From positions 1 to 41,990 of the forward strand of contig CANDGE010000006.1 of NCBI GenBank assembly GCA_947384195.1: a DNA stretch of 41,990 bases, given 5' to 3'. This document shows positions 34,901 through 41,514 of this stretch, piece after piece. The translations under genes were made by a program, and so were the position numbers. The first letter of the stretch is position 1; each line of letters opens with the position of its first letter. Below the pieces are notes generated by a model. It made no database searches. It worked only from the letters and a program-made list of their open reading frames with translations, and was not told the DNA's origin. The DNA comes from an uncultured Clostridia bacterium. Lineage in GTDB: Bacteria > Bacillota > Clostridia > Christensenellales > Pumilibacteraceae.

Positions 34901-35437
34901 TTTGACGAACAACTGTGAATTGAACGCCAACCCGTAATTGCCGAACGCGACGCGCAAAGTGTTCGGCGGAGTAACGCTCATACCGCCCGAGCCGTCGCCC
35001 AAAAACGCATAGTTGGCGGACGAAATACCAAACATGCTCACGCGCGAATCTTGCGCAAGCGGCAATGCGTTGTTCTTGTTCCACAGCAAGACACTGCCTT
35101 CGACAGCCGCCTGCAACGCGACTTCCTGCGAGTTTTTACGCATGGCTTGGTCGTCGTAAACGGCGTGCCAAATACCGTCGGCGTCCTTTTCGTATACGGT
35201 GTTGCCGTCGGCGTCCTTTTCGGTGTAGTCCGATTTAAAGTAATCGGTGTCGGGTCCGTTAGTCTCGCCCACCGTCACGCGCTTGTACGGGTTTGTTCCC
35301 AAAAATCCGTTTATCGCCGCCTGAAAGCCGTCGGCTATATCCGCGCCCACCGCGACCACGGCGAGCATGATACCGAAGAACACCGTGAGCATAGTCCACA
35401 GCGAACGCTTGAATATCTTTTTCAACGTTTTAAGCAT
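29414..35437 (-). CDS. module C: giant membrane-anchored GH3 hydrolase with five CBM-like modules
   Basis: A family GH3 enzyme of 2007 residues. Order: a membrane helix (about 12-33), GH3 sandwich domain (about 90-430), a fibronectin III-like domain (about 440-560), TIM barrel (about 680-970) with nucleophile Asp896 in VETDS, a membrane helix (about 985-1015), a basic Ala-rich cytoplasmic loop, and a third membrane helix (about 1074-1098). Then come a Gly-rich linker, Cys-rich repeats and five CBM6/35-like beta modules, with a His/Cys-rich insert at about 1655-1709. This topology puts both the catalytic part and the binding modules outside. It is swapped in domain order like GH3-A and GH3-B but about twice as long. 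GGAGG precedes the ATG, one base after the small membrane gene. Confidence 0.9.
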   Translation of the reverse strand: MLKTLKKIFKRSLWTMLTVFFGIMLAVVAVGADIADGFQAAINGFLGTNPYKRVTVGETNGPDTDYFKSDYTEKDADGNTVYEKDADGIWHAVYDDQAMRKNSQEVALQAAVEGSVLLWNKNNALPLAQDSRVSMFGISSANYAFLGDGSGGMSVTPPNTLRVAFGNYGLAFNSQLFVKYAELTSKYSRAHRTNPNEAHWDDVKDVAQSSMEAGDTAVMIVSRISGEQYDIMPTNKDTFLDENNYLDLTVDEAEVLENIIALRNDGKLAKVVLLINSVNAMQFEHIKDYDIDACMWVGMGGTMSYEQIAAALSGRGDYVVSGKLPDTFVYNNYSAPANVNFGDNTWTECPLPPSNPNREPFMTNDNKYLVYQEGVYVGYRYYETRYEDSVLGTGNAIGSAGVKSSNGDWSYAQEVAYTFGYGKSYTDFAFGDYKVEQNANGVDYDVSMKITNVGAEHSGKEVLQVYLQKPYTDYDKAHGIEKPSVELVGFAKTKKLAPGESTTLTVAVKAEELKAYDADGEKSYILEEGDYYLAAGTDAHDALNNILAAKGKTTEHGMDYNGKAEFAHRIHVDANDFVKYKKSTHTGNEITNRFDDADLNRYDGTKDDQSIVYLSRNDWQGTYPTKAVSLKCTDEIMLEDMKYGHEIEVKDGDVMPTFGADNGLTIAMLMDMEFTDPLWNDVLDQMTPQEQQFMMSYGLMHIAGAESVGAPGTESQDGPAGVKAGNPTLKTTFSFPSEPTLAATFDTEIIQKVGEAFGMEILHAGYTVIYGPGGCIHRNAYGGRNWEYFSEDGVLSGKMLAAEVKGLQKYGVIVETKHFALNDTETNRYGVATFANEQTMRDIYLKAFEIGVTEGKMNGVMSSFNRIGCTWTGAHKGLLTDVLRNEWGFEGIVETDSCTGSDGKYVRHMCSIHAKAEGLLAGNDVWMCGSGSEEFLTDDEGSGISYENNATVMLALREACHRVLYAQLHSNAMNGMDASTRIIKVRVWWQSALFGGTIALSIIVGLLALMATASFIINTAWFKEKLRAARAASAERKAQAAANGVSNGNAFTRFFVNIGVKFKSLDKPKKIIVIVCSVVAVVAIILAIVLPCVLIGGKGGNGGGNGGAVTPSHVCGHVCLECGLCLDANCQDPVCESKCQGHPHECESVCSICGKCYDLDCTEEVCADKCGHGKKGYVYETENAALKNGKNALTVAWSGDVGYVGNINGNIGANITFTVVSRADTVASLVVYVNRRAIDTVFTDLLLTTVNGVEFASEAKVDATVDGTENWTAFYRVNLGCVRLDKGANTISFTVLSTDNYSGYNFDKIELLCDDELTEVHKCTQVCPTCGKCLDLDCELPECEDKCTVENSVEYKFDAENAELKDGMSAVSVKTVNDRTVVTGLNRNNGASVSFTVYAEHDITVNPVITVSKRLNKVRVSDVFAVTVGNTVFTTTATVPAAGEGVADMSEFADVNLGCMALKRGKNVVTFAVRTGDDKGFDFDRVTFRAAEEVTATPPDWYVEAAEYKFEAENAALSAGSKGMPGKNEREGIFVVHTLAGNAGAKVTFAIYAEHNAKAKLIAAFAPVKDDTKITDIFDITVNGVLITSDATVKGYGETATQLSVETILGEIDLRDGTNNNSNVIEFTVKENTDGFNIFDYITLETTDCELSVEYMAPTPDGHTHTYSTEWSYNDEYHWHAGNCDHTFKKKDRAKHEFNANNECVYCGYTRSFKFEAEWGKLGLGDNGQRPSINNNSIVGDLNNNTGATISFAIYSPEASTQRLSVNITRRKDLKIADGFDLFVNRVALDTDAFKAATFIPPTNGGSIDWAEYGEVDLGEISLNKGVNYFLLVVKNKAENQGNIDYFKFQGNVLVSIADKAVYDDGELIYEAEYADLIGGAYIGRLCTSNSGFKSPLVDGLNGSLNRSMKFTIDSARTQKVKLIAAVTIRNIDIKFDSVFGVDVNGTPLVINDTVMLPKAAENAWVTSAEVELGEIELVGGEDNTIIFKTVGTDGCNFDYIKIVPVE
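31395..32105 (-). repeat. three Cys-rich repeats within GH3-C
   Basis: Three units of about 25 residues with the pattern CxxVCxxCGxCxDxxCxxxxCxxxC: two in tandem after the third membrane helix (about residues 1112-1165) and one between CBM modules 1 and 2 (about 1316-1346). The regular spacing suggests disulfide- or metal-stabilised spacers. Confidence 0.75.
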
Positions 35438-35438
35438 A

Positions 35439-35705
35439 TCATATGTCCTCCTCGTCGTCGACGCGCGGGTACATCTTTTTCTGAACGATACTCAGCGCGA
35501 TCATTGCCAAACAGCCCAAAACGAAAACTATATCCAGCACAAACAGCAGCACCTGCCACCAGCTTGCGAACATGGACACCGTTTCGCTCGTTTGCGCCGC
35601 GACGCCGCTGTTTACTATGTAAACCGCGACAAACGCGAATATGCCGTAGAACGCAAGAATAGCCGATATTCCTGCGACTATGGCGAACGGGAATTTTTTG
35701 ATCAT
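35439..35705 (-). CDS. module C: small membrane protein preceding GH3-C
   Basis: A protein of 88 residues with two predicted membrane helices, a short outside loop (NSGVAAQTSE) and an acidic C-terminal tail. It occupies the small-membrane-protein role of the modules but lies before the GH3 gene instead of after it and is shorter than the 135-137-residue proteins of A and B; I see only weak resemblance. Its stop is one base from the GH3-C ATG, whose ribosome binding site lies inside its last codons, so translation is coupled. GGAG lies 8 bases before its own ATG. Confidence 0.85.
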   Translation of the reverse strand: MIKKFPFAIVAGISAILAFYGIFAFVAVYIVNSGVAAQTSETVSMFASWWQVLLFVLDIVFVLGCLAMIALSIVQKKMYPRVDDEEDI

Positions 35706-35737
35706 TTTACACTCTCCGATCCGTTTTACTTGACCGC

Positions 35738-35766
35738 AGTATACAAAAACCGACGAAAATTTTCAA
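35738..35766 (-). promoter_or_regulatory. promoter of the module C GH3 operon
   Basis: TTGAAA (35761-35766), a 17-bp spacer and TATACT (35738-35743). It starts the transcript of the small membrane protein and GH3-C genes. Confidence 0.8.
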
Positions 35767-35770
35767 TACG

Positions 35771-35799
35771 TACCGCATTTTCGTATATTTTTACCGCAT
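35771..35799 (-). promoter_or_regulatory. putative LytTR regulator binding site, module C
   Basis: Two identical 8-bp direct repeats, ATGCGGTA on the minus strand (35792-35799 and 35771-35778), 21 bp apart, ending 4 bases before the -35 box. The spacing fits LytTR binding; the sequence differs from the module A/B half-sites apart from the TGC core. Confidence 0.7.
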
Positions 35800-35912
35800 A
35801 TTCGTTGTAAAACGTCGAATAAACACGCCGCCGTACCCAAAACACCCGTCGCACCGCCAAAGGCGCATCGCTTCCCCGTATTTAAAATCAAACGAGCCTT
35901 AACACGATCCCG

Positions 35913-37253
35913 TCAATTTTCAGAGCCGACGGGCAACAGTATATTCAGCTTGAATATACCGTCGTCCGCCTCTACGAACATATCTCCGCCGTACTTTTCG
36001 ACCAAGTACTTCATGCTCTTGACGCCGAAGCCGTGATAATTTTTATCGGCTTTCGTGGTGAGCGGCAGACCGTCCGCCCCGAACTCTATCTTGCCGTTAT
36101 ACGAATTTTGCACGTTTATTGTCACCAGCTCGTTGGTCGTATGTATCTTAAAGCCGATGACGCGCTTGTTTTCGTCCGTAACGCCGAGCGTGGCTTCTAT
36201 GGCGTTGTCGAGCGCGTTGCCCAAAAGCCCGAATAATTCTATCTCACTCATAAAATCGAGCGACGCGCCGTCGGCTATACATGTGAGTATTATTCCGTTG
36301 CGGTGACAGCGCAAGCTCTTTTCGGTAAGGATTATATCAAGCGTTTCGTTGCCCGTTTTTACCACCGAGTCGTACATTTGTATCGTATTTTCCATTTCGG
36401 AAATGGTGTCGTCCGAAACGCTGTTGCTCCTGCCTATCTCGCGGATCTGATGGCGCATGTCGTGACACTTCATGTTGATCAGATCCATGTTTTCCTTTAA
36501 CAGGGCGTACTGCTCTTTTTCCTCGCGGTACAGCCTGTCTATGACGTTCATTTTGCTTTGCAGCTCTTCCGAGTACACCAGTCCGAACAGCGCATACAGC
36601 AACAGCACACAGCAAAGCATATTGGACACGCTCGTAACGACCACGCTCGAAAATTCGCGGTCGCCGTACACGACGAACGAATTGACGAGTATATCGGTGA
36701 GCAAGCCCGCGCCTATCAAAAACATGAGCGACACGCTTTTTATTTTCATGTCCGAACCCGTGCTTATGCGCTTGCCGTACACGGAAAAGAACGCCCAGTA
36801 CGAACCGACGTAGCACAACAGATATATGAGCATGAAAAACACCGATATTTTATCGAACGCGAAAATATCTATCTGCGTATTGCTGTAAATGCCGAATATG
36901 GACGAATTGCCCAAGGTCACGAGCGAAAGCAACACCGTTGCAAGCTCGTACGAAAAATGCTGTAACGTGTACGACGCGATCGCGCAAAACAAAAGGTTCA
37001 GCCATTTCTCGGCATAGCAAAACACCAGCACGGGCACCGTCAGCGCAAACAATACCAAAAAAGTAAACGACGTATACCAAGCGTTGCTGACCGGCACGGG
37101 AAACAACGCGGCAATGCCCAAAAGCACAGCGGCGCCGCCCGCAAACCGCAACGCGAAAAGCTTACGCTTTTTCAGTCGAAACGTAAACAAAAACTCCGCA
37201 ACGATAATCTCGATCGTAAAAACTATTTTATATAGAAAAATGCTCGTCAACAT
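35913..37253 (-). CDS. module C: GHKL sensor histidine kinase (AgrC-like)
   Basis: A sensor kinase of 446 residues with about six membrane helices and a GHKL core. The H box MKCHDMRHQ has His264, the N box is GNALDNAIE and the G box is HGFGVKSMK. It is clearly related to the kinases of modules A and B in the kinase core, but the membrane sensor half is diverged, so it probably responds to a different cue. The ATG at 37253 overlaps the regulator stop (TGATG); a TTG one codon earlier is possible. It is followed by a gap of about 200 bases that holds the GH3-C promoter and regulator repeats. Confidence 0.9.
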   Translation of the reverse strand: MLTSIFLYKIVFTIEIIVAEFLFTFRLKKRKLFALRFAGGAAVLLGIAALFPVPVSNAWYTSFTFLVLFALTVPVLVFCYAEKWLNLLFCAIASYTLQHFSYELATVLLSLVTLGNSSIFGIYSNTQIDIFAFDKISVFFMLIYLLCYVGSYWAFFSVYGKRISTGSDMKIKSVSLMFLIGAGLLTDILVNSFVVYGDREFSSVVVTSVSNMLCCVLLLYALFGLVYSEELQSKMNVIDRLYREEKEQYALLKENMDLINMKCHDMRHQIREIGRSNSVSDDTISEMENTIQMYDSVVKTGNETLDIILTEKSLRCHRNGIILTCIADGASLDFMSEIELFGLLGNALDNAIEATLGVTDENKRVIGFKIHTTNELVTINVQNSYNGKIEFGADGLPLTTKADKNYHGFGVKSMKYLVEKYGGDMFVEADDGIFKLNILLPVGSEN

Positions 37254-37966
37254 CAATCGCTACCCGAAAGATACGCGTTAAGCTCGCGCATGAACGTACT
37301 GCGCTTTAAATGCGATATCTGCAACTCTTCGCCGTCGACGAGTACCGAAAGCTGTCGCACCGCCGTGACGTACCGCAGATTGACCAAGTAACACCGATTG
37401 CACGACGCGAAAAACGCAGGCTTCAACTGCTCTTCGAGCGCGCACAGCGATCCGCTCGATTGCAGATCGCCGTCCGTCGTGTGATATATGAGCACGTGCT
37501 TATACACTTCTATATATTTGATGCTCGACGCACTCAGCCGCGTTTTTCCGTCCTTATTGGATATCCAAACGGATACGTCGGCTTTGCGCCTGTAACATTC
37601 CAGCGCTTCTTTGAACTTGACCGAAAAGCCGTATTTATTGAGAGGCTTGACAATAAAATCGAACGCGCGCACCTCGTAGCCCTTTACTGCGTACTGCGCC
37701 ATATTGGTTACGAAAATTATTATAACGTCGCGGTAATGCTCGCGTATGCGCTTTACCGCATCCATACCGTTGCCGTCGGGCAGTTCTATATCCATAAAAA
37801 CTATGTCGTAATTGCCCTTAAAAGCTTCGAGAAACGCCGTTACACCGTAAAACCGCGCGGTCTCGAAATTCTCCGAATTTTCCGCGCCGTATTCGTCGAT
37901 GTACCCGAGCAGTGTGTCGGATGCTGTCTTATCGTCTTCGACAATGGCAATCCTTACGCTTTCCAT
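37253..37966 (-). CDS. module C: LytTR-family response regulator
   Basis: A response regulator of 237 residues. The receiver has EDD at 10-12, phosphoacceptor Asp59 in FMDIELP and VKPL, followed by a LytTR DNA-binding domain. The start at 37966 is chosen because the receiver fold begins with MESVRIAIVED and because a perfect promoter -10 box (37977-37982) lies only 10 bases upstream. The earlier in-frame start codons fall inside the promoter. This leaves a 5' leader of only a few bases and no ribosome binding site, so the message may be leaderless. It overlaps the kinase gene by one base. The likely target is the GH3-C operon. Confidence 0.9.
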   Translation of the reverse strand: MESVRIAIVEDDKTASDTLLGYIDEYGAENSENFETARFYGVTAFLEAFKGNYDIVFMDIELPDGNGMDAVKRIREHYRDVIIIFVTNMAQYAVKGYEVRAFDFIVKPLNKYGFSVKFKEALECYRRKADVSVWISNKDGKTRLSASSIKYIEVYKHVLIYHTTDGDLQSSGSLCALEEQLKPAFFASCNRCYLVNLRYVTAVRQLSVLVDGEELQISHLKRSTFMRELNAYLSGSD

Positions 37967-37976
37967 GCTTGGCATT

Positions 37977-38005
37977 ATTATATACTGCTTTTCGGGTTTT
38001 GTCAA
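37977..38005 (-). promoter_or_regulatory. promoter of the module C regulator-kinase operon
   Basis: TTGACA (38000-38005), a 17-bp spacer and TATAAT (37977-37982): a perfect sigma-A consensus placed almost on top of the start codon. Confidence 0.9.
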
Positions 38006-38116
38006 TAGTTTAAAGATCTCGCATGTTTTTCAGTCACCGTTATTTACCACCGAACATACACTGCTAATGTAACGCCTCCCACGCAAAAGCTTACATACAA
38101 CAAACGGAGGTGTAGT

Positions 38117-38368
38117 ATGTTCTTTTTCAACAATTGCTGTCAGTCCTGTAACACCCGTTGCGTATGCGCGCAATGCCGCCACGATCACGATCGTTGCGAC
38201 GCGTGCACATGCAAATGCCGTTGCGAATGCAAACGGCGCGAGCCCGAATGTTGCGAAAGTCGGCGTTGCTGCTGTAATTGCAGACACAACTGCGGTTGCG
38301 GCGGCGGCCACGGCGATATGCCCATGCCCGGCACGGGCATGATGCCGTACAACGACTGCGACAATTGA
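38117..38368 (+). CDS. very Cys-rich small protein (metal-binding candidate)
   Basis: A protein of 83 residues with 21 Cys, many in CxC, CC and CxxC arrangements, with several His and basic residues and a Gly/Met/Pro-rich tail. This composition suggests metal binding like a metallothionein, or a disulfide-stabilised surface or spore-coat protein. I recognise no family. GGAGG lies 6 bases before the ATG and a strong terminator follows, so it is a real single-gene unit on the plus strand. There is no signal peptide, which favours a cytoplasmic metal-binding role. Its promoter is not obvious. Confidence 0.75.
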   Translation: MFFFNNCCQSCNTRCVCAQCRHDHDRCDACTCKCRCECKRREPECCESRRCCCNCRHNCGCGGGHGDMPMPGTGMMPYNDCDN

Positions 38369-38399
38369 TCGACCCACGACGGGCGCGCTCGCCGCGCCC

Positions 38400-38450
38400 A
38401 AACGAAAGCGCCGAACGAACAAAACCGCTCGGCGCTTTCGTTTGGCGTTT
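38400..38450 (+). terminator. intrinsic terminator of the Cys-rich gene
   Basis: A 14-bp stem (38400-38413 with 38428-38441) with a 14-base loop and a T run at 38446-38450. Confidence 0.85.
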
Positions 38451-38486
38451 TTATTCCCAAGACTTATCGGAAGTTTAAGTAATCAA

Positions 38487-38515
38487 TTGACAATCGCGCG
38501 TCACGGTGTTAAAAT
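38487..38515 (+). promoter_or_regulatory. promoter of aspS
   Basis: TTGACA (38487-38492), a 17-bp spacer and TAAAAT (38510-38515), about 60 bases before the ATG. GGAG lies just ahead of the start. Confidence 0.8.
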
Positions 38516-38578
38516 GTAACTGAACTAAATCGGCGCAATAATATAAATATTTCGATCACGCGCCACGGAGAAAAAACC

Positions 38579-39871
38579 ATGCAAAGAACATACATCAAAG
38601 ATCTCACCGAAGGCGAATGCCTTATAAAAGGTTATGTGGAGACCATCCGCGACAAAAAGATAATGTTTATCGTCGTGCGCGACGTGACGGGCTTTGTGCA
38701 AGTCACGATCGAAAAGGACAACCCCGCATACGAAACGGCAAAACAACTTACGCCGCACAGCTTTGTGGCGATAACGGGCAAATGCGTGTTCTCGGAGTAC
38801 GTGCGCAACGGCGGCAAAGAGATATACCCCACAGCCGTCGATATCATGAGCATAGCCGATCTCGTTCCGCTCAATGCCGAAAGCGGACAAGACCTGCGCA
38901 TGGACTATCGCTGGATAGATCTCCGCGACGAAAAAAAGGTGTTCATGTTCAAGATCCAAACGGCGTTCGAGCGGCTCGCCGTCGAATACTTCAACAATAA
39001 CGGATTTATCGAGATCCATACGCCCAAGATAACCGCGCTTTCCAGCGAAGGCGGCAGCGAGGTTTTCGAGCTCAAAAATTACTTCGGGCAAAAAGCGTAT
39101 CTTACGCAAAGCCCTCAGCTTTACAAGCAGATGTCCATGATGGCGGGCTTTGACAAAACGTTCGAGATAGGCGAATATTTTCGCGCCAACCCGAGCTTTA
39201 CCAGCCGTCACGATACCGAGTTTACGGGTATCGACGTGGAAGTATCGTTCATCGATTCGCACCACGACGTTATGGACATAGAAGAAGCCCTGCTCGCGCA
39301 TATAATAAACGGCGTCAAAGCGCAGTTCAACGACGAGTACAAAAAGTATTTCGGCAACGATATTATCTCGCTCGACTACAAGATCCCGCGCATATCGCTT
39401 GCCGACGCTTATAAGATATTAAAGGACGAAATGAACTACGAAGTGCCGCGCGCGCTCAAAGGCGATCTCGATCCCGACGGCGAAAAACTCATTTGCAAAT
39501 ATGTAAAAGAAAAGTACGGCAGCGACTTCGTGTTCATAATCGACTTCCCCGCCAAAGCCCGAGCTTTCTATTCGATGAAAAAAGACGACGAGCCCGAGCT
39601 CACCAAAACGTACGACCTGCTGTTTAAAGGAATAGAGATCACAAGCGGCGCGCAACGCGAACATCGTTACGAACAGCTCAAACAAAACATAGCCGAAAAC
39701 GGCATCAAACCCGAAAGCATGACCGAATATCTCGACTTTTTCCGTTACGGCGCGCCCACTCACGGCGGGTTCGGGCTTGGCATAACCCGCACGCTCGTCA
39801 AGCTGTTCGACCTGCCGAGCGTCAAGGACGTCACCTTCCTGTTCCGCGGTCCGTCTAGATTGAAGCCGTAA
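38579..39871 (+). CDS. aspS: aspartate-tRNA ligase, archaeal-type (probably non-discriminating)
   Basis: A class II aminoacyl-tRNA synthetase with 430 residues. This is the short archaeal-type AspRS, without the insertion domain of the usual bacterial enzyme of about 590 residues. It has an N-terminal OB-fold anticodon domain (about 1-105), then the catalytic core with motif 2 around FRANPSFTSRHDTEF and motif 3 around GFGLGITRTLVKLF. The end of motif 3 reads LFRGPSRLKP where most archaeal-type enzymes have FPRDP; the Arg is kept. In Clostridia this type often charges both tRNA-Asp and tRNA-Asn, with GatCAB then amidating the latter. No gat genes are in the window. The next gene starts 43 bases on. 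Confidence 0.9.
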   Translation: MQRTYIKDLTEGECLIKGYVETIRDKKIMFIVVRDVTGFVQVTIEKDNPAYETAKQLTPHSFVAITGKCVFSEYVRNGGKEIYPTAVDIMSIADLVPLNAESGQDLRMDYRWIDLRDEKKVFMFKIQTAFERLAVEYFNNNGFIEIHTPKITALSSEGGSEVFELKNYFGQKAYLTQSPQLYKQMSMMAGFDKTFEIGEYFRANPSFTSRHDTEFTGIDVEVSFIDSHHDVMDIEEALLAHIINGVKAQFNDEYKKYFGNDIISLDYKIPRISLADAYKILKDEMNYEVPRALKGDLDPDGEKLICKYVKEKYGSDFVFIIDFPAKARAFYSMKKDDEPELTKTYDLLFKGIEITSGAQREHRYEQLKQNIAENGIKPESMTEYLDFFRYGAPTHGGFGLGITRTLVKLFDLPSVKDVTFLFRGPSRLKP

Positions 39872-39914
39872 CACATTTTCAATGCGAACAATTTTTTAAT
39901 AAAGGACGACGAAT

Positions 39915-40868
39915 ATGAGCAAATCGATGAAATGCAAAAAATTTACGGTATGTTTGCTCGCTTTTGTCGTCCTTTTGTATTTAACATCGATGCTTTTGCA
40001 CGATCCCGCGTATGCGGACATGGGTCCCAAGCCGTCCGTTACGGTCGATTTCGCAAACCTGCCCGACGCACAATGCTACGGCACTCTGCTCTCCAAACAC
40101 GAAAGCACGGGACCGAGCGCCGTATGGGACGGCAAAGAAGAGACCAAATATTGTTTCGGTCTGTATACCGACGAAGCCGACAAGGCGGCGTGGCAAGCCT
40201 TTGTCGATCGCGCCGACCCCGACGGCTATCACTTTTTGCAAACGCTTTGGGATCTGCGAAAAAATACCGAACTTTCTTGGGGATATTACCCGCCGACGTC
40301 GTTTAAAATAGTGCTGTACTTCCCGGACAGCGGCACGTTCGTATCGAGCGGCATTTACGAAAGCTACGCTTTCCACAGCTATTTTTCGGCGGACATGTCA
40401 GGCGTGGATATAGACGCAACGTCGAGCACGCCGCAAATCACGGTAAAACGCGCATACGATCACACATGGGAAATAGTATCGCTTATAGTGCGCATAATCG
40501 CGACCGTGCTCGTCGAGCTGTGCGTCGCATGGCTGTTTAAGCTACGCAAAAAATATCAGATACTCACGATACTCATCGCAAATATCATAACTCAGATAGC
40601 GCTCAACGTTTCGCTGTATTTATTGAACTACTTTGACGGATCGTTCATTCCACTGTTGATCTATATCCCGTCGGAACTCGCCGTATTCGTTATAGAAGCT
40701 ATTGCATACTCTGCGATGTTCGTTCCGCGCGAAAACGCCGATGCGCCGTTGCATGCAAACGCAAGACCCGTATCGAGCGGTTATTGCACTCTTTACGCAT
40801 TTTGCGCCAATATGTTATCGTTCGTCATCGGCTTCGTCATGTCGTTTTTTATTCCCGGCATGTTTTAG
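39915..40868 (+). CDS. secreted-domain membrane protein of unknown function
   Basis: A protein of 317 residues. A signal peptide likely ends after AYA (about residue 34), directly before DMGPKPSV, a sequence I associate with a recurrent uncharacterised family in gut Clostridia. An extracytoplasmic beta-rich domain follows (to about 185), then about four membrane helices. AAGGA lies about 9 bases before the ATG. It follows aspS by 43 bases with no terminator between them, so it may share that transcript. Function is unknown; the architecture suggests a surface sensor or envelope protein. Confidence 0.8.
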   Translation: MSKSMKCKKFTVCLLAFVVLLYLTSMLLHDPAYADMGPKPSVTVDFANLPDAQCYGTLLSKHESTGPSAVWDGKEETKYCFGLYTDEADKAAWQAFVDRADPDGYHFLQTLWDLRKNTELSWGYYPPTSFKIVLYFPDSGTFVSSGIYESYAFHSYFSADMSGVDIDATSSTPQITVKRAYDHTWEIVSLIVRIIATVLVELCVAWLFKLRKKYQILTILIANIITQIALNVSLYLLNYFDGSFIPLLIYIPSELAVFVIEAIAYSAMFVPRENADAPLHANARPVSSGYCTLYAFCANMLSFVIGFVMSFFIPGMF

Positions 40869-40995
40869 TCTGCAATTTTACATACCAATCACGGAAAATC
40901 GCCCATGCTTATGACCGAATCTAAAACTCAACTTGTAGTTACGTTAATTTTTTAAGTTGCAACTCAAAAAAGGTTTTGTTTTATTGACGATGCAC

Positions 40996-41514
40996 TCATC
41001 TATATTTTTTAATCATTTCTTGGAGCTTATCTTCAGGCAAACCGATTATTTCTTTATCGGTATACTGTCTGACAACTGCCAATACTTTGGGCGATGCGGG
41101 TATTTGTATGAGTTTACTCTTCATGGTTATTTGATTGAATGTTAATTCTTTTAGCGCTATATCTTTACTGCAAAATATTTGTCCCACTACGCGATAAAAA
41201 CACTTCATTTCTTTTAATTCGTCCCAGCTTATACTGACTTTGCGAAACACGCCGAACAGTGCGCGTCGCATACCTTTTTCGTCTATCGTTACCACCGAAT
41301 ATATTCCGCGATGTATCATGCCGATGACTAATATCATTGGTAAAATTAAAAGCGTAATTACTGCTCCACACCAAGCTAAACCACTAATCGTGTCGCTAGA
41401 TTCATATAAACAACAAAATAAAAACATACCAAGCGAAAGACATACAACAAAAGCAGTTCCAATCACTATAAACCAAGACGGCAATGTTTTAATCGATTTC
41501 ATGCGCTTTTTCAT
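40996..41514 (-). CDS. small membrane protein with PH-like domain (immunity candidate)
   Basis: A protein of 172 residues: two membrane helices (about 14-35 and 45-67), then a beta-rich cytoplasmic domain that resembles bacterial PH-like domains (SVVTIDEKGMRR, followed by ISWDELKEM). The ATG overlaps the stop of the upstream gene as ATGA, and GGAG lies 8 bases before it. The DNA is AT-rich compared with the main block. If the upstream gene is a polymorphic toxin, this gene is in the position of its immunity protein; otherwise it is an ordinary PH-domain membrane protein. Confidence 0.75.
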   Translation of the reverse strand: MKKRMKSIKTLPSWFIVIGTAFVVCLSLGMFLFCCLYESSDTISGLAWCGAVITLLILPMILVIGMIHRGIYSVVTIDEKGMRRALFGVFRKVSISWDELKEMKCFYRVVGQIFCSKDIALKELTFNQITMKSKLIQIPASPKVLAVVRQYTDKEIIGLPEDKLQEMIKKYR

